Shown: positions 1 to 7,660 of the stretch, piece by piece
Layout of the letters: each line of letters opens with the position of its first letter
Numbering within the stretch: the first letter of the stretch is position 1
From: Lentimicrobiaceae bacterium
Lineage (GTDB): Bacteria > Bacteroidota > Bacteroidia > Bacteroidales > F082
Direction of reading: 5' to 3'
Length of the DNA stretch: 40,643 nt
Assembly: GCA_015061335.1 (NCBI GenBank)
Contig: SUWT01000012.1
Coordinates: 1-40,643 of the forward strand
The notes under the pieces: model-generated
Databases searched by the model: none
The model's input: only the letters and a program-made list of their open reading frames with translations
Told to the model about the DNA's origin: nothing
Program-made: the position numbers and the translations under genes

Positions 1-15
1 GTGCTCTTCCGATCT
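1..15. other. Illumina adapter remnant at contig edge
   Basis: The first 15 bases, GTGCTCTTCCGATCT, equal the 3' end of the Illumina TruSeq read-2 adapter. The reverse complement starts AGATCGGAAGAGC, the universal adapter start. The sufC reading frame is sensible up to base 16 and turns into adapter translation after it, so these bases are not genomic. Confidence 0.95.
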
Positions 16-625
16 GTGTGATAACGATGAATGCGTTGTCATCTCTATGCAACTGATTAACTCCGTTAGCCACTATTCTCAAAGCATCGATGTCGAGGCC
101 TGAGTCAGTCTCATCAAGAATTGCGAGTTGAGGCTCTAACATCGCCATCTGGAAGATTTCATTTTTCTTTTTCTCACCACCTGAGAATCCGACGTTTACA
201 TAGCGATTCTGGAGTTTTGCAGTAATCTCTACCATCGCCTGTTTCTCTTTCATCATCTTAAGAAATTCTGGCATGGTGATGTTTGGAAGTCCTTGATATT
301 CGCGTTTAGCATTTACGGCAGTACGCATGAAATTCTGGATGCTCACACCCGGAATCTCGACTGGATATTGGAAACTGAGGAAAATACCTTCGTTAGCGCG
401 GTCGGCAGGACTCATTTCCATGATATTCTTTCCTTTAAACCAAATCTCGCCTTCTGTAATCTCGTAGCCTTCCCTGCCGGTGATGGCAGCTGCCAACGTA
501 CTCTTGCCGGTTCCGTTAGGTCCCATGATGGCATGAATCTCACCTTCGTTTACTGTTAAGTTAAAACCTTTTAATATTTCTTTGCCTCCTACTGAGACAT
601 GTAAGTTTTTTATTTCGAATAACAT
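16..625 (-). CDS. sufC: SufC, Fe-S cluster assembly ATPase (partial, 3' end missing)
   Basis: ABC-type ATPase of the SUF system, which partners SufB and SufD in building iron-sulfur clusters in the cytoplasm. Translating the minus strand from ATG at 625 gives about 203 residues out of a usual 250 or so. Walker A reads GPNGTGKST, the signature region is FSGGEKKKNEIFQM and Walker B is LAILDETDSGLD, all typical of SufC. The frame ends in FIVIT followed by CAC, consistent with the H-loop of the family motif ITHY; adapter sequence then takes over. It lies 30 bases after sufB on the same strand and is probably co-transcribed with it. The remaining suf genes would lie outside the window. Confidence 0.93.
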
Positions 626-655
626 AGTTATAAATTTTCTTTAAGTTAAAAATAA

Positions 656-2107
656 TTAACCGACGCTGCCTTCTAAAGTGATTGACAACAACTTTTGTGC
701 TTCAACGGCAAATTCCATCGGGAGTTTATTCAAGACATCTTTTGCATAACCATTGACAATCAATCCTATTGCTTTCTCTGTATCGATGCCTCTTTGGTTA
801 CAATAGAACAATTGGTCTTCTGAAATCTTAGATGTCGTAGCCTCGTGTTCGAGAATCGCGGTGTCGTTGCTGCATTCGATATAAGGCCAAGTATGTGCGC
901 CGCATTTGTCGCCAAGCAACAGAGAATCACACTGTGAGAAGTTGCGGCAGTTGCTCGCGTTAGGAGCTATTCTCACCAAACCGCGATAACCGTTCTGACT
1001 GTGACCTGCGGAAATGCCTTTTGAAATGATAGTGCTTTTACTATTCTTTCCGAGATGAATCATCTTGGTTCCGGTGTCAGCTTGTTGGTAGTTGTTAGTC
1101 ACTGCCACCGAATAAAACTCTGCTGATGAGTTGTCGCCTTTCAAGATGCAACTTGGATATTTCCAAGTGATTGCGGAACCCGTCTCGACCTGCGTCCAAG
1201 AAATCTTTGAGTTGTTACCGCGACAGATACCACGTTTTGTTACGAAGTTATAAATACCGCCTTTGCCGTCTTTGTCGCCCGGATACCAATTTTGTACTGT
1301 TGAATATTTCACCTCAGCGTCAGTCTCTGCTATAATCTCCACGATAGCTGCATGGAGCTGATTTTCATCACGTTGAGGTGCGGTGCAGCCTTCCATATAA
1401 CTTACGTAAGCACCTTCGTCAGCGACTATCAAAGTACGTTCAAACTGTCCTGTATTTGCGGCATTAATTCTGAAATATGTCGATAATTCCAAAGGACAAC
1501 GCACGCCTTTAGGAATGTAACAGAATGAACCATCGCTAAATACAGCGGAATTCAATGCTGCGAAGAAGTTGTCGGTATGAGGCACGACGGTTCCTAAATA
1601 TTTTTTAACTAAATCAGGATGTTGTTTAACAGCCTCGCTGAACGACATGAAGATGATTCCATGTTTCGACAAAGTATCTTGAAATGTAGTCTTTACGGAG
1701 GTGCTATCCATGACAGCATCGACGGCGACACCGGTGAGGCGTTTCTGTTCATCTAAAGAAATTCCTAATTTGTTAAAAGTATCCAACAATTCAGGATCAA
1801 CTTCATCGAGACTTTGCAGCTCTTTTCTTTTCTTAGGAGCAGCGTAGTAGATAATATCTTGATAATCAATTGGAGGTATGTTTAGATGCGCCCATTCAGG
1901 TTGTTTCATCGTCAACCATTTTCTATACGCTTTCAAGCGAAATTCAAGCAACCATTCCGGTTCCTCTTTTTTTGAGGAGATGAGTCTGATAATATCTTCG
2001 TTGAGACCTTTTGGCGCAAAATCAGTCTCAATATCAGTCACAAAGCCAAATTCATATTCTTTATTGGTTACTTGTTCAATTATATTTTCATTAGGATTTG
2101 AATCCAT
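656..2107 (-). CDS. sufB: SufB, Fe-S cluster scaffold subunit
   Basis: Scaffold protein of the SUF machinery, working in the cytoplasm as SufBC2D. The 483 residues fit the usual 470-490. Family-typical stretches are visible: [20 protein letters not shown] in the middle, then a beta-helical core with [26 protein letters not shown] and [20 protein letters not shown] near the end. It is the first gene of a leftward unit with sufC 30 bases downstream. A TAnnTTTG element on the minus strand at 2169-2162 would give a leader of about 50 bases. The protein begins [10 protein letters not shown], and no better downstream start is evident. Confidence 0.96.
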   Translation of the reverse strand: MDSNPNENIIEQVTNKEYEFGFVTDIETDFAPKGLNEDIIRLISSKKEEPEWLLEFRLKAYRKWLTMKQPEWAHLNIPPIDYQDIIYYAAPKKRKELQSLDEVDPELLDTFNKLGISLDEQKRLTGVAVDAVMDSTSVKTTFQDTLSKHGIIFMSFSEAVKQHPDLVKKYLGTVVPHTDNFFAALNSAVFSDGSFCYIPKGVRCPLELSTYFRINAANTGQFERTLIVADEGAYVSYMEGCTAPQRDENQLHAAIVEIIAETDAEVKYSTVQNWYPGDKDGKGGIYNFVTKRGICRGNNSKISWTQVETGSAITWKYPSCILKGDNSSAEFYSVAVTNNYQQADTGTKMIHLGKNSKSTIISKGISAGHSQNGYRGLVRIAPNASNCRNFSQCDSLLLGDKCGAHTWPYIECSNDTAILEHEATTSKISEDQLFYCNQRGIDTEKAIGLIVNGYAKDVLNKLPMEFAVEAQKLLSITLEGSVG

Positions 2108-2161
2108 TTGTTGTTATTTTTTAAGTATTTAGTGATTTTTATAAAAAATTGTAATTTTTAG

Positions 2162-2169
2162 CAAAGATA
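2162..2169 (-). promoter_or_regulatory. -7 element for sufBC
   Basis: Reading the minus strand gives TATCTTTG followed by C, a match to the Bacteroidota -7 consensus TAnnTTTG. A TTG lies 24 bases upstream, slightly longer than the usual 19-21 spacer, so the -33 part is weak. Confidence 0.6.
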
Positions 2170-2206
2170 CAAAAAAATACGATATGAATAAGTCAATTTT
2201 TAGTAT

Positions 2207-2214
2207 TATATTTG
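2207..2214 (+). promoter_or_regulatory. -7 element for the 2232 gene
   Basis: TATATTTG followed by C matches TAnnTTTG. It sits inside the first codons of the longest open frame (start 2184), so transcription would begin near 2220 and the upstream ATG would not be in the message. No clear -33 box is visible. Confidence 0.45.
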
Positions 2215-2231
2215 CAGCATTTATTACTTTT

Positions 2232-3293
2232 ATGAAAAAACAAGAAACTCATCCTAATGGTTTTATGAGGAAATTTAAAAAGAGGAATATTATAACGTAT
2301 ATTCTGGCTTCAATAGCTGCATCTGTAATTATTATTTATGTGGCCATTTATCTTGCTGTACCATCATATCGTTTTGAAGATCCTGTCCCTTTTAAGGGTA
2401 GGTTTATTTATAATCCGTACCAGAATTTAGCGGAGACAAAATGGCAATATCTTGATTTTAGAAATGATACGTATGAGAAGATACAACTTCCTGTGTATGA
2501 ATATGGTTATGGTGTTTTTCCGATACGTTATCTCTGTATAGATTATGAGTCAAAAAGAAAAATAGATTATGCTTTCTTTCAAAATATCCATTATAAACAA
2601 TATAATATTAATTGTTTGAATAAAAACTGCGGTCTGGTGGTTCCCGCTCATCCTTCTAAAGGATTTAAAATCAGAGAGATGAAACATCTAGATAACTACA
2701 GGGTCTTGGAGGTATTATCACCATTGGGAAAACATCTTGATTATTGGGATATGGCGTTGTCATCTGGTCGTAGAGTTAATATTCTGGCATCCAATATGTT
2801 TGATGCTGAAGACGACTTTGTTTCTAAAACTGTTGTTAATCAGGTAGATGATGACAAGAAGTCTGTCATTAGCTCTTTAAAAAATGGTGATTCATACGCT
2901 ATTACTTATAAGAAAAACAACATAGATATTCCTGAATTGAGAAGTGTTGATTTACATAATGACACCGTTTTTGTAACAGCTTCCAAGATGATCAATGAGA
3001 TCCGTTTTATTGGTCAAGATGGGATGCTTAAAGATTCATTAATTGATGTAAATCAGGGTGTTTATGCTTTTTCTGATGATGACACATATATAAGAGTTGA
3101 GATGAATTTTGATGATGGAACGACTATATATCTCAATCCTTTGGTGCGACATGAATTTCAATATTTCTTTGATCCTGCTTTGACTACGATGATGAAAGCC
3201 AGGACATGGTTGATGCGTTTTGTATATATATTTGCATTTGTGTTTTTTGTTAAATATTTGTTATTCAATAGGAAAGAAGAAAATGCAGCTTAA
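2232..3293 (+). CDS. Membrane-anchored protein of unknown function
   Basis: I do not recognise this protein. The longest frame begins at 2184, but a -7 promoter element lies inside its first codons. I therefore prefer ATG 2232 (353 residues); ATG 2265, starting MRKFKKRN, is also possible. One N-terminal transmembrane helix (NIITYILASIAASVIIIYVA) follows a basic stretch. A soluble, probably periplasmic, beta-rich region of about 270 residues comes next. A second hydrophobic segment lies at the C-terminus (FVYIFAFVFFVKYLLF) and ends in a short basic tail. Its stop overlaps the start of the next gene by 11 bases, so the two are probably translationally coupled and may act together in envelope glycan work. 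That role is inference only. Confidence 0.75.
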   Translation: MKKQETHPNGFMRKFKKRNIITYILASIAASVIIIYVAIYLAVPSYRFEDPVPFKGRFIYNPYQNLAETKWQYLDFRNDTYEKIQLPVYEYGYGVFPIRYLCIDYESKRKIDYAFFQNIHYKQYNINCLNKNCGLVVPAHPSKGFKIREMKHLDNYRVLEVLSPLGKHLDYWDMALSSGRRVNILASNMFDAEDDFVSKTVVNQVDDDKKSVISSLKNGDSYAITYKKNNIDIPELRSVDLHNDTVFVTASKMINEIRFIGQDGMLKDSLIDVNQGVYAFSDDDTYIRVEMNFDDGTTIYLNPLVRHEFQYFFDPALTTMMKARTWLMRFVYIFAFVFFVKYLLFNRKEENAA

Positions 3294-4863
3294 GATAAAA
3301 GAAGAAAATATAAAGAAGAACCTGTTTTATTTACTTGTCGTCAGTGCTTTGATCAGAAGTTTTCTGGCGATATTTGTCGAGTTGGGTAACGACGAGGTAT
3401 ATTATTGGACGTATGCTTTATATCCTGATTGGAGTCATTTTGATCATCCTCCAATGGTAGGTTTTTTTATACAGATTTTTAGTTTTAATTTACTTTTTAC
3501 AGATGAATTTTTTATAAGGCTGTCATCAGTTATCTTTATGACTGTCAATACTTATCTTGTTTTTTTAATTGGGAAGCAGATAAAGAATGAGCTGACGGGA
3601 TTTTATGCGGCATTATTATATACTGCATCGATATATTCTTTTGTAATAACAGGGGTATTTATTCTTCCGGACACACCTTTATGTTTATTCATGTTTTTGT
3701 CGGTTTTATATTTCATAAGGTATTTCCAGTGTGAGAAGAACGGAGATTTGTTATTGGCGGGTCTTTTTGCCGGATTGGCAATATTATCTAAATATTCGGC
3801 TGTCTTTATCTGGTTTGGCGTAGGATTGTATGTTGTTTTTTATTCCAGAAAGGAATTTAAAAATCCGTTCTTGTATATGTCAGCTTTGATATCAGTTATT
3901 TGTGCATTGCCAATTTTGATATGGAATATAAATAATGAATTTATTAGTTTTACCTTCCATGGAAATAGAGTCGGTTTCTTCGGTGAATTTCATCCTGAAT
4001 ATTTTCTGATTGAAATTATTGGTGAGTTTTTATATAATAATCCTGTTAATTACATCCTTATAATCATAGCATTAATAGCACTTATTAAAGGAAATAGATC
4101 TGTTGATGATATGCCGCGACGTCTTTTATTATGCTTTAGCCTGCCGCTGATATTCCTATTTTGGATATTTTCTCTGACAAGACAAATTCTGCCCCATTGG
4201 ACAGCACCTTCTTTTGTTTTGCTATTGTTTTTTGTTGCTGCGCAATTTGCTGATAAACAGACATATGATAGCGGACATCTTCTTCTTCCAAAATCAGTTG
4301 TAAGATCTTTGTCATTATTATTAATTGTATTGTCGGTTGGCGTCGTGGAGATAAAAACTGGTTTTATCCCTTTGAATTTTTCAGAAAGATCAAAAACGGT
4401 GCAACGGTATGGAGAAGGCGATTTTACACTTGATATGTATGGAAGAAGTATTTTAATGACTGAATTCCAAGATATTAGACAAGAGATAATAAACTCAGGT
4501 CAAATGAAAGATACTGATGGTATTATTGCTCTGAAATGGTTTCCTTTAGCTCATTTTGATTATTATATTGCTCGACCTTTGGGAATTAAAATGTTTGGCT
4601 TCAGAGATCCTTCAGAAATCCATAAGTATTCTTGGATAAATAAATATAGAGGAGATTTGCAACTCGGTGAGGATTACTGGTTTATAACAGAAAGCTCTGA
4701 TTATTATGAGCCTGATAAGTACCTTGATAGATATTTTGAAGATATTATTCCCGTTGATACAATTAATATTGAACGATGTGGAAAGACTGCAAAATACGCT
4801 TTTGTCTATATGCTCAAAGATCTTAAAAAGATACCTCAAACCTGGTTCGTTGACGATAAATAG
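3283..4863 (+). CDS. GT-C glycosyltransferase, PMT/ArnT-like
   Basis: Multi-pass membrane enzyme likely to move a sugar from a polyprenyl-phosphate donor to an acceptor on the periplasmic face. The motif LGNDEVYYW after the first transmembrane helix carries the Asp-Glu pair typical of the PMT_2/ArnT family, and HFDHPPM follows it. About ten hydrophobic helices come before a soluble C-terminal part from about residue 350. An in-frame ATG at 3220 exists, but 3283 (MQLKIKEENI, 526 residues) is preferred. It overlaps the upstream gene by only 11 bases, and the 3220 start would add a stretch lying entirely inside that gene. The acceptor (lipid A, protein or glycolipid) cannot be told from sequence. 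Confidence 0.85.
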   Translation: MQLKIKEENIKKNLFYLLVVSALIRSFLAIFVELGNDEVYYWTYALYPDWSHFDHPPMVGFFIQIFSFNLLFTDEFFIRLSSVIFMTVNTYLVFLIGKQIKNELTGFYAALLYTASIYSFVITGVFILPDTPLCLFMFLSVLYFIRYFQCEKNGDLLLAGLFAGLAILSKYSAVFIWFGVGLYVVFYSRKEFKNPFLYMSALISVICALPILIWNINNEFISFTFHGNRVGFFGEFHPEYFLIEIIGEFLYNNPVNYILIIIALIALIKGNRSVDDMPRRLLLCFSLPLIFLFWIFSLTRQILPHWTAPSFVLLLFFVAAQFADKQTYDSGHLLLPKSVVRSLSLLLIVLSVGVVEIKTGFIPLNFSERSKTVQRYGEGDFTLDMYGRSILMTEFQDIRQEIINSGQMKDTDGIIALKWFPLAHFDYYIARPLGIKMFGFRDPSEIHKYSWINKYRGDLQLGEDYWFITESSDYYEPDKYLDRYFEDIIPVDTINIERCGKTAKYAFVYMLKDLKKIPQTWFVDDK

Positions 4864-4869
4864 TGTTTT

Positions 4870-4925
4870 GTTAATATATATTAACTTAAAATGACCTTTT
4901 TAACATTTTTATAGTTAAAAAATGT
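4870..4925 (+). terminator. AT-rich hairpins after the glycosyltransferase
   Basis: A perfect 16-base palindrome at 4870-4885 (GTTAATATATATTAAC) is followed by an inverted repeat pairing 4903-4910 with 4918-4925. Both are AT-only or nearly so and lack a GC-rich stem, so termination here is only a weak suggestion. Confidence 0.3.
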
Positions 4926-4954
4926 AATAACTCTATATTTTCTTTCTTTACCTC

Positions 4955-4986
4955 TTGACAGAAGGATAAGGGATTTTGTATTTTTG
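4955..4986 (+). promoter_or_regulatory. Promoter of the DUF2851 gene
   Basis: TTG at 4955-4957, a 21-base spacer, then TATTTTTG at 4979-4986. This is the best complete match to the Bacteroidota -33/-7 promoter in the window, 26 bases before the start codon. Confidence 0.7.
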
Positions 4987-5012
4987 AACAAGAAATTTAT
5001 GAACCCTTATTT

Positions 5013-6284
5013 ATGAAAGAAGATTTTATATATTATCTCTGGGAGAATAAGCTTTTGAGTAATAATCTTTATACAGTCGATAATGAAGAGATTACAATTA
5101 TCTCTGTCGGAAATAGGAATTTTAACTCTGGTGCTGATTTTGTTAATGCACGACTGATGATTGCAGGAACATTATGGGCAGGACAGGTGGAAATGCATGT
5201 TTTAGCCTCTGATTGGTATAAACATAATCATCATGAAGATGAAAATTATAATAATGTTATCCTTCATGTTGTTTATGAATGTGACATTACAACACTAAAT
5301 ATCCCTACTCTTGAAATTAAAGATAAATTTGACTTGTCTCTCTATTATAATTATCATACTTTCATGAATTCTAAGAGCTGGATTCCATGTGAAAACTATA
5401 TATCTGGTATTCAGAGCTTCACTCTTATTTCATGTTTGGATAGAATGCTTGTGGAACATCTGGAGAATGAGTGTGAAGATATTTGTGATAGTTTGAAAAA
5501 TAATCATTATGATTGGGAACAGACGTTTTATCAACGACTTATGCGTTATTTTGGATTGAAGGTAAATAACGATTCTTTTGATTATCTCTCCAAAATACTA
5601 CCATTAAGATTGCTTCTGCGCCATGTCGATAATCATATATATGTGGAATCCATGTTTTTTGGTTGTGCAGGTTTTCTCGAAAAAGATTTTAAGGAGGATT
5701 ATCCTACCTTGTTGAAACGAGAATTTGGTATGCTAAGATCTAAATATGGCTTGAAGGTTATGCCTTTTTCAAATTGGAAATTTCTTCGTCTGAGACCTCC
5801 CAATTTTCCTGGTATTAGGATAGCTCAACTTGCTAAAATAATAATTAGAAATACAAGTATGTTTTCTAAGATAAGAGATGCTGAAGTACTCGATGATATT
5901 TTCCAATTATTTGATATACAATTAGATGAATATTGGGATACACATTTCCATTTTGATAAGATTTCTGTGAAAGCTCAGAAAAAAATCTTAGGTAGAACCG
6001 CGATTAATCTGATTATGATAAATGCTGTAGTACCGATGATCTTTTATTATGGACAATATCATTCTTTGGATAAATATAAAGATAGAGCAATAAGGTTTCT
6101 AGAACAAATTGATGCCGAAGATAATGTGATAATCAGACATTTCGCTAATTGTGGCATAATTTTGCAGAATTCTTTTCAGACTCAGGCAATAATGTATATG
6201 TATAAATATTATTGTAGGCGACGAAGATGTTTGGAATGTAGGATATATTCTGTCATATCCAAGAATGGAGACAGAAACGGTTGA
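5013..6284 (+). CDS. DUF2851 family protein
   Basis: Recognised as the Bacteroidota DUF2851 family, whose function is not known. The N-terminal part contains GNRNFNSGADFVNARLMI and then LWAGQVEMHVLASDWYKH, both typical of the family. The Asp-Phe and Glu-Met-His residues suggest a possible nuclease-like or metal-binding site, which is inference. The C-terminus carries three closely spaced cysteines in CRRRRCLEC, the usual family ending and possibly a metal knuckle. At 423 residues it has the normal length. It has its own promoter at 4955-4986 and no signal peptide, so it is presumably cytoplasmic. Confidence 0.88.
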   Translation: MKEDFIYYLWENKLLSNNLYTVDNEEITIISVGNRNFNSGADFVNARLMIAGTLWAGQVEMHVLASDWYKHNHHEDENYNNVILHVVYECDITTLNIPTLEIKDKFDLSLYYNYHTFMNSKSWIPCENYISGIQSFTLISCLDRMLVEHLENECEDICDSLKNNHYDWEQTFYQRLMRYFGLKVNNDSFDYLSKILPLRLLLRHVDNHIYVESMFFGCAGFLEKDFKEDYPTLLKREFGMLRSKYGLKVMPFSNWKFLRLRPPNFPGIRIAQLAKIIIRNTSMFSKIRDAEVLDDIFQLFDIQLDEYWDTHFHFDKISVKAQKKILGRTAINLIMINAVVPMIFYYGQYHSLDKYKDRAIRFLEQIDAEDNVIIRHFANCGIILQNSFQTQAIMYMYKYYCRRRRCLECRIYSVISKNGDRNG

Positions 6285-6325
6285 AAAGTCATTATGTTTT
6301 TTTCATAACATATGTAATAATTTTA

Positions 6326-6333
6326 TATTTTTG
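6326..6333 (+). promoter_or_regulatory. -7 element for the 6393 gene
   Basis: TATTTTTG followed by C, 59 bases upstream of the start codon. No convincing -33 box is visible. Confidence 0.5.
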
Positions 6334-6392
6334 CGGTAACCTTGGAAAGGATTTATAGTTATAAAATTAAAAATATTTAAAAATATAAAGAA

Positions 6393-7019
6393 ATGAGAAG
6401 ACTATTACTTTTTTTACTTTTTATCATAGTAAGTATTACGGCAAACGCCCAATTGTTTTTGTCAGGTGGTATCACTTTGACAGATATTGATACGCGAATA
6501 TCTAATTCTAGTGTTACATTGCAACACTCACGAAATACGTCGTTTACCATAGCTCCTGCCGTTGGATATATGTTCCCGGGAACCCGTTGTGGTGTAGGTG
6601 TCGTGACAGCTTATGGAAGAGCTAATAGTGAAGAAGCAGTTGGAAAGGCTTTTACAAATGCGTATGATGTCTCTCTATTCTTCCGTTATGTATATGCGTT
6701 ATTCCCTAAAATTACATTATATGCCGATCTGAAATTTCCAATCGGTTATTCTCATACTAAGGCAAAAGTGGGAACAACAGTTCAGACTATCAATGATGTT
6801 AGTAAAACTTCTTTGATGGGTGTTCGTCTGGTACCTGGATTGTCGTATAAATTTACCGATCATATATTATTCACTACCGAAATTGGCTTAATGAGCGCGA
6901 ATTTCGTTCATACCAAGAAAACGACTTTTAATGATGGAGTCGTGACAGAAAATAACGACTTTACTTTAGGTGCTAATAACAGAGCAATCGCATCGTTCTG
7001 TTTCGTATATTTATTCTAA
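6393..7019 (+). CDS. Small outer-membrane beta-barrel protein
   Basis: 208 residues beginning with a clear signal peptide (MRRLLLFLLFIIVSITANA, then Q). The mature part alternates hydrophobic and polar residues in short strands with aromatic ends, such as VSLFFRYVYALFPKITLYAD, and finishes in ASFCFVYLF. A terminal aromatic residue is typical of outer-membrane barrels. It resembles the 8-stranded porin-like proteins common in Bacteroidota, with no catalytic motif. It stands alone, between its own -7 element and a strong terminator. Its ligand or role is unknown. Confidence 0.8.
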   Translation: MRRLLLFLLFIIVSITANAQLFLSGGITLTDIDTRISNSSVTLQHSRNTSFTIAPAVGYMFPGTRCGVGVVTAYGRANSEEAVGKAFTNAYDVSLFFRYVYALFPKITLYADLKFPIGYSHTKAKVGTTVQTINDVSKTSLMGVRLVPGLSYKFTDHILFTTEIGLMSANFVHTKKTTFNDGVVTENNDFTLGANNRAIASFCFVYLF

Positions 7020-7023
7020 AATT

Positions 7024-7050
7024 AAAAAAGCGGCTTCAAGCCGCTTTTTT
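7024..7050. terminator. Bidirectional intrinsic terminator
   Basis: Inverted repeat with AGCGGC and GCCGCT arms around TTCAA, flanked by A6 on the left and T6 on the right. It lies between the ends of convergent genes (stops at 7019 and 7062) and can serve both. Confidence 0.9.
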
Positions 7051-7061
7051 AATTTTTATTA

Positions 7062-7601
7062 TCATTCGCCGCATCCGCCACCGCAACTGTCACAGCAACT
7101 TTGATTGTGGCAGTGACCTCCGCCGCAACCACCGCCGAAGTCAGCTTCTGTCAATTCGCGGACATCCAAGATTTCGCCTGTGAAATATAATGGCACGCCA
7201 GCTAGCTCAGGATTGAAGTCAACCTTAACTGTTGTCTCACCAATTTCTAAAATCTTGCCAGGAAATGGTTGATTGTTATTGTCTGTAAACCACACTGTCT
7301 CACCGACTTTGCAGATCGTTTCGTTAAGAACGCCATCTTGCATGAAAATGTCTTTGTTGACATCTAAAACATTTTCTTCCTTATGTTCACCATAACCTTC
7401 TTGTGGTGTCAAAGCGAAACCAAATGTTGCGCCTGGCTCCAAACCGTCTAAATTCTCTTCGAATTTTGGTAATAACATCCCTTGACCAAATATGGCTTGG
7501 AATGGCTGTTCTTTTGTTGTTTCTTGAATGATTTCTCCATCAGCTGTCTCGCGATGTAAAACGTAAGTCATTGTGACTACTGTGTTTTTTGCTACTTTCA
7601 T
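7062..7601 (-). CDS. slyD: FKBP-type peptidyl-prolyl isomerase, SlyD-like
   Basis: Cytoplasmic prolyl isomerase and chaperone of the SlyD group. The FKBP core begins VVTMTYVLHR, includes the substrate-site stretch FGQGMLLPKFEENLDGLEPG, and is interrupted by an insert-in-flap-type region (about residues 75-130). The last 26 or so residues form a Gly/Cys/His tail with six Cys and two His (for example GGGHCHNQSCCDSC). This resembles the metal-binding tails of E. coli SlyD, which deliver nickel. The 179 residues fit the family. No clear TAnnTTTG element was found upstream, so it may be co-transcribed with the VWA gene 59 bases before it. Metal choice cannot be read from sequence. Confidence 0.88.
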   Translation of the reverse strand: MKVAKNTVVTMTYVLHRETADGEIIQETTKEQPFQAIFGQGMLLPKFEENLDGLEPGATFGFALTPQEGYGEHKEENVLDVNKDIFMQDGVLNETICKVGETVWFTDNNNQPFPGKILEIGETTVKVDFNPELAGVPLYFTGEILDVRELTEADFGGGCGGGHCHNQSCCDSCGGGCGE

Positions 7602-7660
7602 TTCTTATCTTTTTTTATTGATATAATATTATATTTTAAACTTTCAATTTTCAATTCAAA

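Noticed and set aside
293-559. An 88-codon open frame on the plus strand
   Set aside because: It lies antisense to sufC, whose frame has full ABC motifs. The plus-strand frame has no recognisable features.
3220-3282. Upstream start codon for the glycosyltransferase
   Set aside because: It would overlap the preceding gene by 74 bases. The later ATG overlaps by 11 and begins a normal N-terminus.
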